Notes: generated from the sequence alone by a model not told the origin. A stretch of 64,000 bases of DNA from Bin80 sp965208025 (GCA_965208025.1 OZ242302.1:2170001-2234000), one strand, 5' to 3'; counted from the stretch's first letter, positions 25,910 to 35,727 are shown. Numbers and translations are program-made.

Positions 25910-28900
25910 TTATTTTTGTAGCTGTTTCCCGTTCATTGAGTAATTCATTAGATAATTGAGCAACTGCTGCGATCTTCGTCTCAATCGCGACTTCTTCTCT
26001 CTCTATTTGACCCTTAAGATTTTTGGAAACTCTATCAATAAGGTCTCTATCCTCTGGATGAATACTGATTACTTGTTCATTTTCACTCTCATACTGCATA
26101 GTAACACTCAAACGAATTCGCTTTAATGGCAATAAATCTGTTTTTGCAGACTCAGATTCTATATCGTCTTGTTGTATGTCAAAGACGATTGGTTCCAGAG
26201 TATAAAAACGACGAGCAACTTTATTGAGGGAGATTCTAAATTGATCTACATCTTCATCTGTCCATTGGACGGGAGGACGTTTCACCAATAGAGAAGCCAA
26301 AGATTCGTACCAACTCTGAGTATCAAGGATCTCATCGGTTGCGCGCACTAAGAAGGCCTTCAAGGTTGTATCACTCGCGTGAGTAAGTAATTGGTGCGCA
26401 CGAGTAGCGAATTCGTGTCGCCGATCATCCGACGTTTTTGAACGTAGACGAAAAACATTTGTGATCTGTGTCTCCAAATCTCGAATGAGTGAATCGTATG
26501 CTCCCATTAACTCTCGGAGTGCGCCCTGAAGGCAGTCAGAAAAAATCTGAATTTCCGACTTGAACACCGCATTATTGGTAAGGAAAGAACTGACTCCACA
26601 GGCTTCTGGTAAATCCTCAAAGAGTAAAGTCGCTGGCTCTATGGCTCGGTGCAGGACTTCACGAACGTTTAAAGTGTTTTGAGAGAGGCTGGCAGTCCTG
26701 CGAACATAAGGTGGTAAACCGTGAATGCGCTCAAGTATCCGCAGTACTACTGGTAAAGGCCTTTGGATTGATTTTGATAGACCAAAGAGTGGAGCGAGGC
26801 GATGAAGAAGCTCTGCTCTAGCACCGTCAATAGTGACCCATTGTAGTTCAAATTTCTCGGGGCGTTTCAGGAAACGTTCAATTGTCTCAAAATCTACCTT
26901 TGGGACGAACGTACCATTCTCATATATCGCTATCTCATCTTCTGCAGATTTGTAGACGGCCCACAAAAGAATCGGCATCAGTCCCCTACGCATTCCGTAA
27001 GGAGGGAGACGAAGTTGATCATAGAGTTTCTGTACCGATACTCGCTCGCCTTTCGACACATGGAGTGTACTCGTGACATGATCCCAAACGGAGTCACACG
27101 CATGATTTTTCGCTGAATCAGGGCGAGAAAAGTACCAATGTTCAGGGCTAGTATCCGATTTTCGATGGATTCCCGTGGACTCAAGAATTGCAGCATACAT
27201 CCCATATTCAACCGGATATTTTTGAATACCCAGTCGTCTTTCAGAACCATGATTCAGCATTGCTCCCAGAAGCAACTTTAATCCTTTGACTGCACTCGGA
27301 GAAGGTTGGTGGCGGTTAAGTAATTCATTCCATATCTGTGGTGCTTGGTGAAAGACCTCATCACAAATATGACTCAACTTATCCTGTAACGATCGTTCGC
27401 TTTGCAGATAAAACTGCCTACCTTGGTAAATCCAAGTACATGGGTTGTTACCATCTGGATCAGCAACTAGTAACGATGTCAGACGCTGCTCTACATTGCC
27501 TGATAGATCGGCGAGTTGTTGATCTACTTCGTGACGAGCTACTTCATCCCCCTGCAACTCAATAGCATTCTCTCGTACCCACTCGAGATGCATTAACTCG
27601 CGGACTAACTCATGGAGAGATGAAATATCCTCAGGAATGGCTACCAATGTCCGTGAATCATTTGCCGATTTTTGAACTGATGCCAGCAAATCATTTCGCT
27701 CCCCTTCATGATCGGGTAGTACATAAATGATTCGCCCATCCGCGTGGTCGTGAGGGTTACGGTAAAGTTCCAACCAGCTTTCGTCCGATGCATACAGGAC
27801 ATCAAAGACGCGTGTCGTTCCCGACTGGAAAGAATGGCGGCGTGCAACGATAGGTGTAGGGGGGAGCACTTCGCTCAAAAGCTTTGATAACGACGTACGT
27901 ACAGTGATCTGGCTGCGTGCTTCTCGGAGAGCAGCATCTAAATCAAAATCACTGCCCTGCCAAATGTGATACTCGTCCTTAAATGGACGATAGGTAATGA
28001 GCTTATCCGAGATAAGAGACACAAGTGCTTTATCCACATCCTGAGAAGTGGCATCAGCAGTCAAATATAGGACATCAATTGTGGGAGAAAGTCTCGCAAG
28101 CGGACCTGCAAAGTTTAGTACAGCTATCTGTTTGATGCATCGTGCTGCGAGCTCATTCGGTGTTTTCAGCCGAGAAAGGGCAGCTTCGGTTTCAGACCAT
28201 AATTTTCCCATGTGCTCACCGAAGAGTGCTGTACCTACCGAACCGACAATATAATCATACAGATGATCAAGACGATAGAGTGGAAGCTTCGCTGGTGCTT
28301 TACCATTGTGTGAGTCTTGTGTAGCAACTATGTCAAGAAAACTATTCTGCTCCCCTGAGGCTAAGAATGCAAAAAGAGAACGTTCATTTTGTGCCAGTCG
28401 GCGAAATAATGGCCCAACAATCAGACTCACAGCTGGATGAAGTGGCAGCGCACCTTCAAGATTTTTTTGAACATCTACACGGTTGACATCCGGTCTATGA
28501 GTAATGATATCAAGTAGTTGGTCAACTACATTGAGACTATTCTTAGGTAACTGGGAGAGATCTTCCACATGTACTGCGGACTCCAAAAGACGTAATGTTT
28601 CACTAACAGGTTCAACAAACGCAAAGTCTTCAAAGCGACCCTGCACTTTACGCCACTCGTCGCGCTGTGAATTACTCATTCGCCCGGCATAGCGATCAAA
28701 CGACTGGTGCGAAATGGTAAACAAAAGTAGAGGTGATGTAATATTCGGCTTATTGATGTCCCATGAAGCCCGTTCAGCAAGTCTCTGCAGAACATAAAGG
28801 TCTGTACGATCGGGATAGATCGCTGCATATTCAAGAAATTTACCTAACTCATCAACAATCAGTAGGAGCCCCCCATTGGTCGCAGCATGCACAGCAGCGG

Positions 28901-29444
28901 CAGTTCGTTGATATAAATCAACGACAATTTCATCTCCAATATCTGGAGATGTTATTGCATGTACTTCTTGAATGATCTTGGTAAGTTCAGAGCGACATGC
29001 TTTAACTTTATTGGTTGGCTTACCTGGGTGCCGTGCAAAAGAAGCATCAAACGAAGATGCACCATCAGCCAATCCACGAAGCAATGCCAGACTGAGTGGC
29101 TCCCTTGATCCTACCACCAACACTGGACAATAAATCCCTCCACACGCATCACTGATTTTTTCGGAAAGGATTGGATCAATATTTGATAGTCTCTTGGCGG
29201 CTTCAACGTCCCCTCGTAACAGACGACTAAGGAAGAGAGCAAATGAGCTTTTGCCGCCTCCGTAAGGTCCGGTGATTGACCATGCTCGCCCAAAAGTATT
29301 CGTTGCAACTGACAGTTCAACCATTCGCTCAATCATCTCGAGCGCTTTGGTTGTTACAATGTAGTTTCCCACGCCATCCGTACCATAGAAATCACGGACG
29401 AGATTGGCACTGCGGTGAAAAGAACCTTGTATGGAAACACTCAT
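25902..29444 (-). CDS. sspC: SspC-like large P-loop ATPase
   Basis: 1,180 residues with an N-terminal ATPase module: Walker A GPYGGGKSS at residues 59-67, Walker B GGLLLIVDELGKF at about 191-203. The middle and C-terminal regions carry no recognised enzymatic motif. A charged, coiled-coil-prone tail (SNELLNERETATKINE) closes the protein. Size, position between a DUF4007 gene and a PAPS-reductase gene, and the ATGA overlap with sspB (29441-29444) identify it as the ATPase partner of the single-strand phosphorothioation complex. Similar large ATPases occur in BREX-like systems (BrxC/PglY), an alternative by fold, but no BREX methylase or PglZ is nearby. The frame is intact. Confidence 0.78.
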   Translation of the reverse strand: MSVSIQGSFHRSANLVRDFYGTDGVGNYIVTTKALEMIERMVELSVATNTFGRAWSITGPYGGGKSSFALFLSRLLRGDVEAAKRLSNIDPILSEKISDACGGIYCPVLVVGSREPLSLALLRGLADGASSFDASFARHPGKPTNKVKACRSELTKIIQEVHAITSPDIGDEIVVDLYQRTAAAVHAATNGGLLLIVDELGKFLEYAAIYPDRTDLYVLQRLAERASWDINKPNITSPLLLFTISHQSFDRYAGRMSNSQRDEWRKVQGRFEDFAFVEPVSETLRLLESAVHVEDLSQLPKNSLNVVDQLLDIITHRPDVNRVDVQKNLEGALPLHPAVSLIVGPLFRRLAQNERSLFAFLASGEQNSFLDIVATQDSHNGKAPAKLPLYRLDHLYDYIVGSVGTALFGEHMGKLWSETEAALSRLKTPNELAARCIKQIAVLNFAGPLARLSPTIDVLYLTADATSQDVDKALVSLISDKLITYRPFKDEYHIWQGSDFDLDAALREARSQITVRTSLSKLLSEVLPPTPIVARRHSFQSGTTRVFDVLYASDESWLELYRNPHDHADGRIIYVLPDHEGERNDLLASVQKSANDSRTLVAIPEDISSLHELVRELMHLEWVRENAIELQGDEVARHEVDQQLADLSGNVEQRLTSLLVADPDGNNPCTWIYQGRQFYLQSERSLQDKLSHICDEVFHQAPQIWNELLNRHQPSPSAVKGLKLLLGAMLNHGSERRLGIQKYPVEYGMYAAILESTGIHRKSDTSPEHWYFSRPDSAKNHACDSVWDHVTSTLHVSKGERVSVQKLYDQLRLPPYGMRRGLMPILLWAVYKSAEDEIAIYENGTFVPKVDFETIERFLKRPEKFELQWVTIDGARAELLHRLAPLFGLSKSIQRPLPVVLRILERIHGLPPYVRRTASLSQNTLNVREVLHRAIEPATLLFEDLPEACGVSSFLTNNAVFKSEIQIFSDCLQGALRELMGAYDSLIRDLETQITNVFRLRSKTSDDRRHEFATRAHQLLTHASDTTLKAFLVRATDEILDTQSWYESLASLLVKRPPVQWTDEDVDQFRISLNKVARRFYTLEPIVFDIQQDDIESESAKTDLLPLKRIRLSVTMQYESENEQVISIHPEDRDLIDRVSKNLKGQIEREEVAIETKIAAVAQLSNELLNERETATKINE

Positions 29445-30358
29445 GCTGCTAGCTTTGACGACAGTCTTTCTGAATGATTATAGCAGCGCTCTAACATTGC
29501 TCGAGGTGTTACTCCGGGAGTTCGATAAAACTGATGAATTCCTGCTGTGGCATCAAAGCGAAATGGAACATCTTCAAATGTCTCAATGAGACTGATTAGT
29601 TCAAAGGCCTGTTCCTCACTCAGCAGAAAAATTTGTCCAGGACTTCCCCGGTGAGTCATTATGTGCTGTGTAGATAGTGTCTCCGTTTCAGCATAGTTCT
29701 GATCCCAATAATCCAAAACTGCATAGGCGAATATTTCTGGCGACAGACCGCGGTGCTGCCCCTCGCGAAGGTATACCATACCTCGACTTTCGTAAAGCAG
29801 CCCCAACGAGGCTAACGGAAACTCTGCGACATTCTCTAAATGCGAATTTTGACGATACTGGACTACATATGTATTTAACAAACATTGCCAATCACGCTTC
29901 AATGTTGAGTCTGAAGGCATAGGAACATTCCTTTGTTCCAGCCACTTCTGTAAAGCCGGTTGCAAATTGCGTGGTTCAATCGTGCTACCACGCCAATGAC
30001 CAAAGATAAAACGCCAAAGAGTGCTCCGATTAGGTGAGGTGCAGAGTAGCCAGTGAAGTAACCAGAGTGAGGAAGTATCTTCAAAATAGGGATCAACCCC
30101 ATTACTACCGAGCAAAAAATCTCCAAGGTCGGATATATAAATGGAGTTGCGATTCTTAGAATCAACCTCAATTACTCTGGTTGCGAGGGCCCAATGACGA
30201 ATCGAACGAACCATATTCTTGCCCACTCCAAACTTAGCGATTGCGGAATCAGATTGAAAGATGGTAGTATCCTCGCCAATCGCATCAACTGCTTTTTTGA
30301 GCCATGTAAGTCGTAGCGGAAATGTTTCGTGGCCAGAAAATGAGTAATGTGTTGTCAT
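29441..30358 (-). CDS. sspB: SspB-like DUF4007 protein
   Basis: 305 residues from ATG 30358. The N-terminus MTTHYSFSGHETFPLR and following KFGVGKNMVRSIRHWA are the hallmark blocks of DUF4007, the family of SspB, reported as a DNA nickase that acts before sulfur insertion by SspCD. It is the first gene of the sspBCD run. An AAGGAGG lies directly before ATG 30358 with almost no spacing. The frame also extends to a TTG at 30403, which would make AAGGAGG coding, so the precise start is open. The coding sequence is complete. SspA (cysteine desulfurase) is not in the window and is often supplied by a housekeeping IscS. Confidence 0.8.
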   Translation of the reverse strand: MTTHYSFSGHETFPLRLTWLKKAVDAIGEDTTIFQSDSAIAKFGVGKNMVRSIRHWALATRVIEVDSKNRNSIYISDLGDFLLGSNGVDPYFEDTSSLWLLHWLLCTSPNRSTLWRFIFGHWRGSTIEPRNLQPALQKWLEQRNVPMPSDSTLKRDWQCLLNTYVVQYRQNSHLENVAEFPLASLGLLYESRGMVYLREGQHRGLSPEIFAYAVLDYWDQNYAETETLSTQHIMTHRGSPGQIFLLSEEQAFELISLIETFEDVPFRFDATAGIHQFYRTPGVTPRAMLERCYNHSERLSSKLAA

Positions 30359-30539
30359 TCCTCCTTCTAATGGTTGTTTGTGATTACCAAAATCAACCTT
30401 CAATTTTTCTTGAATATTGGACTTACCTCCGATGAAACGCCTCTACCAGCGCGGGAAAACCAATAACATGGGAGATAGCTTTTACGATAGCCTGATATCC
30501 CATCAGCATCTGAAAATCCACACTCTATTTCACGCATAA

Positions 30540-30824
30540 TCACAATCCGTACTGGATAAGCGACGACATTCGAACTGGTGAGATCTGTCCCACCTGACGA
30601 ATAAGGAAAGTCTCGTTTCCAAATTCCTGCGTCGCATGGTAGGCAGCAAAATCAAGTGAGTCGTAAACATCCACGAACTCTTCATTGTGGAATATGACCC
30701 ATTTATACATGTACTCTTCTTCAAGAATATCCTGCATTCTCTCGTAGGCAGTCATATTCACATCAAGCGAAGATGCTGATTGGCTGACAGGGTCTTGGGA
30801 AGTCATTGAATTTGCCTTGGGCAT
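30540..30824 (-). CDS. Small conserved hypothetical protein
   Basis: 94 residues, acidic, with a compact conserved-looking block: EYMYKWVIFHNEEFVDVYDS, then AAYHATQEFGNETFLIRQVG. This pattern (a W-V-F/H-x-E strand, a helix with F-G, and a final F-L-I-R-Q-V-G strand) recurs in small bacterial proteins of unknown function, often next to retropepsin-like or toxin genes. No such neighbour is seen here. The first ~25 residues (SQSASSLDVN) look poorly conserved, so the real start may be an internal ATG. It lies about 180 bp upstream of sspB in the same orientation and could be part of the same transcript. Confidence 0.55.
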   Translation of the reverse strand: MPKANSMTSQDPVSQSASSLDVNMTAYERMQDILEEEYMYKWVIFHNEEFVDVYDSLDFAAYHATQEFGNETFLIRQVGQISPVRMSSLIQYGL

Positions 30825-31579
30825 TTGGATTGTGAATGCGTTATTGTATTTTCCTCGCGGGACCTCACGGCGAACTCTATCAATATGCTATACACATCAG
30901 TGCCAATGGTTCCCCTGGAAGCGGTTATAGCGGAATCAAAATTCTGCCATTAGCTTCTACGCCACGAGGCTGACACTCTGAGAGATCATGCCCATTTCCC
31001 TATCTAGCGGCCTCTACATGCGAACAGTTGATCGGTCTCAACTTCAATTCTGGTCGCAAATCAAACACCTTCGCCATAACCTGCGAGTTGATTCGTCGTG
31101 AAAGGAAGCCTCTCAGCTGAGGGAAGCGGAAAGTCATGGATAGGGTACCGGTTACGTTGATGGATATATAGGCGACATGTTCCCAAGACATGATACTTCG
31201 TTCAATTTTCTCTATCCACATGGCATAGATCCTCACTCCTCCTGTTGCAACCATAATCTGCGGATAGTGTGTTTGGAGGGGGGAGTGTGACGCGTGGGAA
31301 CATCTCTGGAAGAGGTGGCTAACCTTTCCAAGAACGATGCCAAAAGCATGACTAACCAAAGCTCCATGAACTGCCGAAAACTCGCCTTCAAACTCTTGGG
31401 TGAACCAACACTAAACCCCGCTCCGACGAACAGACAGGGACTTGACGCCGTAAAAAAGCATCGGAACCAGAAAAACTCACACCCAAAGTTTCAGGCCAAG
31501 TCAAGGAGAAACACACACTTTCGTTGTGTGGTTGTACATCATGGCTCTTGATGCTTCATGAAATAGTTCCCAAAACAAT
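30825..31579. other. Gene-poor stretch, possibly decayed gene
   Basis: About 755 bp. A 119-codon minus-strand frame (31000-31359) and an 85-codon plus-strand frame (31294-31551) overlap and neither resembles a known family. The minus frame has an odd HVAYISINVTGTLSMTF stretch that could be a worn transposase remnant, but I could not anchor it. No RNA gene seen. Confidence 0.35.
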
Positions 31580-32350
31580 ATGCCTCATTTAAGAGAATTG
31601 TCCGAAGAGACTAATAAGTCAATAGAACTGTGTCTTGATGGAACTTTTAGCCCCAAAGAATTCGCGGATACTATCAAAGCATTTACTGGTCTACTTAATG
31701 AAGTATCCGAAGAAGTATCTCCAAATACTGGGGTGTCAGATTGGAGAATGTCTGTTAAAGAAGGAAGCATGAGAATTACAGCAAGTCCTGATCTGAGTAA
31801 AGAAAATTCAGTGGAAACAGCACTACAGGTTATTCCCTTAATTTCTGCGGGCTTGACGCAGCTAGATTCAGATCCCATGGAAGATCGTCATGATGTTAAG
31901 CCTTTTAGTGACACCGTACTAAAATATGTCAAAGACATTGCAAAGTTCTCTACTGGAGAACAGGGAAAAAGAGTATCCATCGGTTCAAATGGTAGCTTCA
32001 TTTTATTATCAGAAAGAATTTCAGAAAATGCACATCAACTATTGGAACCAAAAAAACCCCATACCGCAACTGGCGCCGTTGAGGGCGAATTGAGCACATT
32101 AACTGATCGCCAAGGTTTTAGAATGGTCGTGTATCGAAGTCTTGACGGGTTAGCTGTAAATTGTATTCCCTCTAATCCAACATTAGAAGTAGAAGTGATC
32201 AAGGCATTCAGAAAGCGAGTTTTAGTTTATGGAACAGTCAAATACAATAGCAAGGGACTTCCCACTAGGGTTACAGCGGAACGAATAAGAGTATTCAAAC
32301 CAGATGAGGAACTCACACCGCTATCTGAAATACGGGGTATTCTCCGATGA
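31580..32350 (+). CDS. Hypothetical protein, putative antitoxin partner of a PIN toxin
   Basis: 256 residues, soluble and acidic. The C-terminal third (TGAVEGELSTLTDRQGFRMVV ending in LVYGTVKYNSKGLPTRVTAE) has the alternating pattern of a small beta domain, as in OB-like or DUF antitoxin partners. The stop overlaps the ATG of the PIN-domain gene (ATGA, 32347-32350), the typical arrangement of a toxin-antitoxin pair. At 256 residues it is larger than most type II antitoxins, resembling the longer partners found with PIN proteins in cyanobacteria and Bacteroidota. Function inferred from context only. Confidence 0.6.
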   Translation: MPHLRELSEETNKSIELCLDGTFSPKEFADTIKAFTGLLNEVSEEVSPNTGVSDWRMSVKEGSMRITASPDLSKENSVETALQVIPLISAGLTQLDSDPMEDRHDVKPFSDTVLKYVKDIAKFSTGEQGKRVSIGSNGSFILLSERISENAHQLLEPKKPHTATGAVEGELSTLTDRQGFRMVVYRSLDGLAVNCIPSNPTLEVEVIKAFRKRVLVYGTVKYNSKGLPTRVTAERIRVFKPDEELTPLSEIRGILR

Positions 32351-32847
32351 GACGGCCCAGGCCCGTTCTACGATATTGGGATAGTTGCGTCTTTCTTGCC
32401 TATCTCAAAAAGGAGAGAGAGAGAGTAGATCAATGCCAAGCTATACTCAATGAGGCTCAGAGTGGAAGAACAAAAATCATAACCTCGGCAGCAACCCTAT
32501 TTGAGGTGCTCTTCCTAGATCCCCATCAAAAGTATAACGAAGAGTCACAACGAAAAATCAGAGACCTGTTTAACTTTAGCTTTATCCATATCATAAACTT
32601 AACAAGGTATGTGTCAGAAGAGGCACAAAACTTGAAATGGAAGCATCGCAACATAGACATCAAGGATGCAGGACACTTGGCAACTGTCATAGATTCAGAA
32701 ATATCTCTGCTTGAAACTTATGATAATACATTGATCAAATACGACAGGGAATTCGAAAACCAAATCAATCAAAAGATCAAAATTGCTGAACCGTCTATTG
32801 GGCAAATTCCAATTCCCTTTGAATACACCGAGCATAAGAATCATTAA
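32347..32847 (+). CDS. PIN-domain RNase-like protein (putative toxin)
   Basis: 166 residues with the PIN fold. The first acidic residue lies in YWDSCVFLAYL (residues 11-21), a central helix in ITSAATLFEVLFL supplies glutamate, and DIKDAGHLATV and LLETYDNTLIKYD supply the later aspartates. PIN-domain proteins are metal-dependent ribonucleases and usually the toxin of VapBC-like pairs. The gene overlaps its upstream partner by 4 bp. The frame is intact and the acidic residues needed for catalysis appear present. Confidence 0.78.
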   Translation: MRRPRPVLRYWDSCVFLAYLKKERERVDQCQAILNEAQSGRTKIITSAATLFEVLFLDPHQKYNEESQRKIRDLFNFSFIHIINLTRYVSEEAQNLKWKHRNIDIKDAGHLATVIDSEISLLETYDNTLIKYDREFENQINQKIKIAEPSIGQIPIPFEYTEHKNH

Positions 32848-33570
32848 TTCCGTTTAGTCTCGGTGCCTATCCATCCTCTCTGTGAGATTTCCCTTACCTT
32901 AACACCGACAGCTACCTTGTTGTATTTGCTCCATTAATAGTTTTCCCATCCTAAAATTCGTTGCTTTAAACTACGGCTACGCAGAAGATTGTGTTGTTAC
33001 TTGTAAATCTAGCAAATTCTTTCTTAATTGAATATTGTAGACAAAAAGCCGCTACAAACATGCACTCAACTTTTGAGGAAAGCAGTCTCTGATAGTAGGA
33101 TACATCCTGATCAATATTTTGCTAAAAATGGGAGATGTCAGCGGCAGACACCTGCTCTTGATGTATAGAGATGTTGGTAGATAGTGCAGTAGTCCACAAG
33201 AAATATTATAAGAAACGGGCAGAACGATTTAGTCGGAAACAAAGACAGAGTCTAACAAAACTGATGATCAAACTCCCCATCAGAGATAGTTTGGACCGAG
33301 AATATATCATCTCCTAACCTACTCAGGATTTGGTGAGTCGGTTTCGCAGATGATATTTACTATATTGTTCAAAGGGGGATCACATATAGGTACAAGGGAG
33401 GGTATGCGGTCCCTATTTCGTGTGTGCGCCAATGGCTAATCGCAGATTACACCGATTCACAGTGTGAACCTATTCCATCAGAACCGTCTACTAACCTACT
33501 ATTTTGGATTCGACAGAAATGATGGATGCTACCCCTACCCATTCCTACTCAGGCAATACCACCAACACCC
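32848..33570. other. Gene-free stretch
   Basis: About 720 bp of AT-rich sequence with no credible gene. A short segment near 33130-33160 resembles one near 2680-2710 (both contain AAAAA.GGGAGA/CAGACGTCA-like text followed by ACCTGCTC), hinting at another worn repeat family, but the match is short. Confidence 0.35.
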
Positions 33571-34938
33571 TCAGCTGAATTCCACCGCTTCGCCCTGAGA
33601 GGGGGCCAGGATCTGTGCATGCGGGCAGCGCTTGCTGAGCTCTTGCTTCATCCATTTCTTTGCATTGGTCTCCCCGTGGACAAGGATAATCGTGCGGGGG
33701 CGAAGCTTGGTTGCTATAGAAATAAGCTCCTGCCGATGAGCATGACCGCTAAAACGAAATCTGTCCACCTCACATAATATGGACTGCATCCCACGATCTC
33801 TGCTTAGTACGATGCCCTCTGCACCACTCTTGGCTGCGTGCAAAAGCTTTCCTGCAGGAAGATCCTCCTTACTGAATCCAACGAAAAAAATGGCGTGCCT
33901 CTCATCTTCAAGAAGCTCCACCGCGATCTCATGCGAGAGGGTACGCTCAATCATCATTCCACTGGTTAACACATGAACCCCAGGCTGACTTAACGCTCGG
34001 CGACGCGCCTTAAGTGATCGTGGAAATCGGAGCTGATTCACAGAATACACCTCAAAATCAGGATCTATACGAGGCGAAGAGTAACGATAATCATCATAGA
34101 TCTGAGAAACTTCACGCAATCCTCCCGCCGTATAGATCGGAGTAGCTGGATCAATCAAGCCCTCCCACTTGAAACGACCGAGCAAGGCAAGGATTTCTTG
34201 GGCGCGTCCAAGCATGAACACAGGAAGAAGAACCGATCCCCCCCGATCCAATACAGAACTCAATCGCTGTGCAAACCGGTCCTCTTCCTCCGAGCGAGTC
34301 ACAGTTTCTGCATCTGGATCGGCCCCAAGGGTTGATTCCATTATGAGTATATCTACCGGTTCAGATGGATACTCTCCACCCGTAATGATCGTCTGAGACT
34401 CGGAACGGGTATCGCTGGTGTAAAAGATTCGTTGCCCGCTTGAAGTCTTCAACAGAACTCCTGCAGATCCCAAGAGATGCCCCGAATAATAGAAGTTGGC
34501 CTGTACCCCCCCTGCATTTAGATTCATCCACTCATCGTAAGGATGAGTGCGGTACATCTCAATCACATCATCCAAATCCTCTTTGTCAAATAATGCAGGA
34601 AAGGGAGATGAGCCTTCCTCAAACTTTCTCCTCTGCAATCTTGCCGACGAATATAACATCAGCGTGGTGAGGGTACGTGTGGCAGGAGTTAGATGGAGTT
34701 GAGCCGCTGGCCACTTTGTGCAGAGAGCCGGAATACCACCAATATGATCATGGTGTGCATGGGTAATGAAGGCATGATCTACGGAACGATCAATGATTGG
34801 GGAAAAATCTGGCAACGAAGCAGGCCCCTCCTCATTCGGATCAGCACCAGCATCAAGGATGACCCCACAATTACCAATCTGAAGGTAATGACAACTCGCG
34901 CCGATATCGTTAGCTCTTCCGAGCGAAATAAACTCCAT
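33571..34938 (-). CDS. Beta-CASP metallo-beta-lactamase-fold RNA hydrolase
   Basis: 455 residues from ATG 34938; the open frame continues upstream into the neighbouring gene but the conserved MEFISLGRANDIGASC start is here. Metal-binding motif HAHHDHIGG is at about residues 60-68, a second histidine lies in YYSGHLLGSAG, and aspartate in YTSDT. The beta-CASP motifs follow (SVLLPVFMLGRAQE, then GVHVLTSGMM), and the C-terminal block has FSGHAHRQEL and ILVHGE. This matches the CPSF/YSH1-type exonuclease family of RNA-processing or mRNA-turnover enzymes. It starts 19 bp after the transaldolase-like gene, so the two are probably co-transcribed. Confidence 0.88.
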   Translation of the reverse strand: MEFISLGRANDIGASCHYLQIGNCGVILDAGADPNEEGPASLPDFSPIIDRSVDHAFITHAHHDHIGGIPALCTKWPAAQLHLTPATRTLTTLMLYSSARLQRRKFEEGSSPFPALFDKEDLDDVIEMYRTHPYDEWMNLNAGGVQANFYYSGHLLGSAGVLLKTSSGQRIFYTSDTRSESQTIITGGEYPSEPVDILIMESTLGADPDAETVTRSEEEDRFAQRLSSVLDRGGSVLLPVFMLGRAQEILALLGRFKWEGLIDPATPIYTAGGLREVSQIYDDYRYSSPRIDPDFEVYSVNQLRFPRSLKARRRALSQPGVHVLTSGMMIERTLSHEIAVELLEDERHAIFFVGFSKEDLPAGKLLHAAKSGAEGIVLSRDRGMQSILCEVDRFRFSGHAHRQELISIATKLRPRTIILVHGETNAKKWMKQELSKRCPHAQILAPSQGEAVEFS

Positions 34939-34957
34939 GCGTAAGGACTCTGCCCGT

Positions 34958-35623
34958 CTAACTCTTCTTGAAAGTCTCCCAATCGGACATAAACTTGGCG
35001 AGACCAATGTCGGTGAGGGGGTGTGCAAGGAGTTTCTTGATTACACCCAAGGGCATTGTAGCTACATGGGCCCCCATCAGTGCAGACTCCACTACATGCA
35101 TTGGATGACGGATTGAAGCAGCTAACACTTGGGTAGTATATCCGTAGTTTTTGTAGATATGAATGATTTCCTGTACCAGCTTCATTCCGTCAGAGGAAAT
35201 ATCATCCACTCGCCCAATAAATGGACTAATATAGGCTGCACCTGCTTTCGCAGCTAACAGTGCTTGAGTGGGAGAAAAGCAAAGAGTACAGTTAGAGTGG
35301 ATTCCCTCTTGAGCAAGCGCGTTGATGGCTTTAATTCCATCCAGAATCAAAGGAACCTTAACGACCACATTCTTTCGTATCTCTGCCAAAGCATGGGCCT
35401 GTTCCATAATTCCATCAAAGTCAACGGCGGTAACCTCAGCCGAAACATCTCCGGGAACAAGATCACAGATTTTCGCAATATGGTCATGAAAATCCAAAGG
35501 CCTCCCAGCACGCTCAGCCGCAATCTTCATCAGAGATGGATTGGTCGTTACTCCGTCTAAGACTCCCAAATCCTGGGCTTCCCGGATCTCGTCCAGATCT
35601 GCGGTATCAATAAAAAATTTCAT
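34958..35623 (-). CDS. Transaldolase / fructose-6-phosphate aldolase-like (TalC family)
   Basis: 221 residues, the short class of transaldolase. Motifs: MKFFIDTADLDEIREA at the N-terminus, GVTTNPSLM, the catalytic lysine strand NVVVKVPLILDGIKAI, NCTLCFSPTQALLAAKAGA, and PFIGRVDDI. The single-domain length (about 215-225) fits the TalC/Fsa group that shuttles three-carbon units in the non-oxidative pentose-phosphate pathway or cleaves fructose 6-phosphate; the sequence alone does not separate the two. ATG 35623. Upstream gene of the beta-CASP hydrolase. Confidence 0.9.
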   Translation of the reverse strand: MKFFIDTADLDEIREAQDLGVLDGVTTNPSLMKIAAERAGRPLDFHDHIAKICDLVPGDVSAEVTAVDFDGIMEQAHALAEIRKNVVVKVPLILDGIKAINALAQEGIHSNCTLCFSPTQALLAAKAGAAYISPFIGRVDDISSDGMKLVQEIIHIYKNYGYTTQVLAASIRHPMHVVESALMGAHVATMPLGVIKKLLAHPLTDIGLAKFMSDWETFKKS

Positions 35624-35727
35624 TTGATTGAGAAATAGTCTCAGCGGTTACAATTTCTACATTCTGCAAACTGATGCAACGCTACGTTTTGCAGATTGAG
35701 TATGATAAAACCAATCATTCAAGTAGA

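Noticed and set aside
25902..29444. BREX BrxC/PglY assignment for the large ATPase
   Set aside because: A similar P-loop layout exists, but no PglX methylase, PglZ or BrxA/B gene is present, while DUF4007 and PAPS-reductase genes are adjacent.
31000..31359. 119-codon minus-strand frame
   Set aside because: No recognisable family, overlaps another frame, and no ribosome site; kept only as possible decayed sequence.
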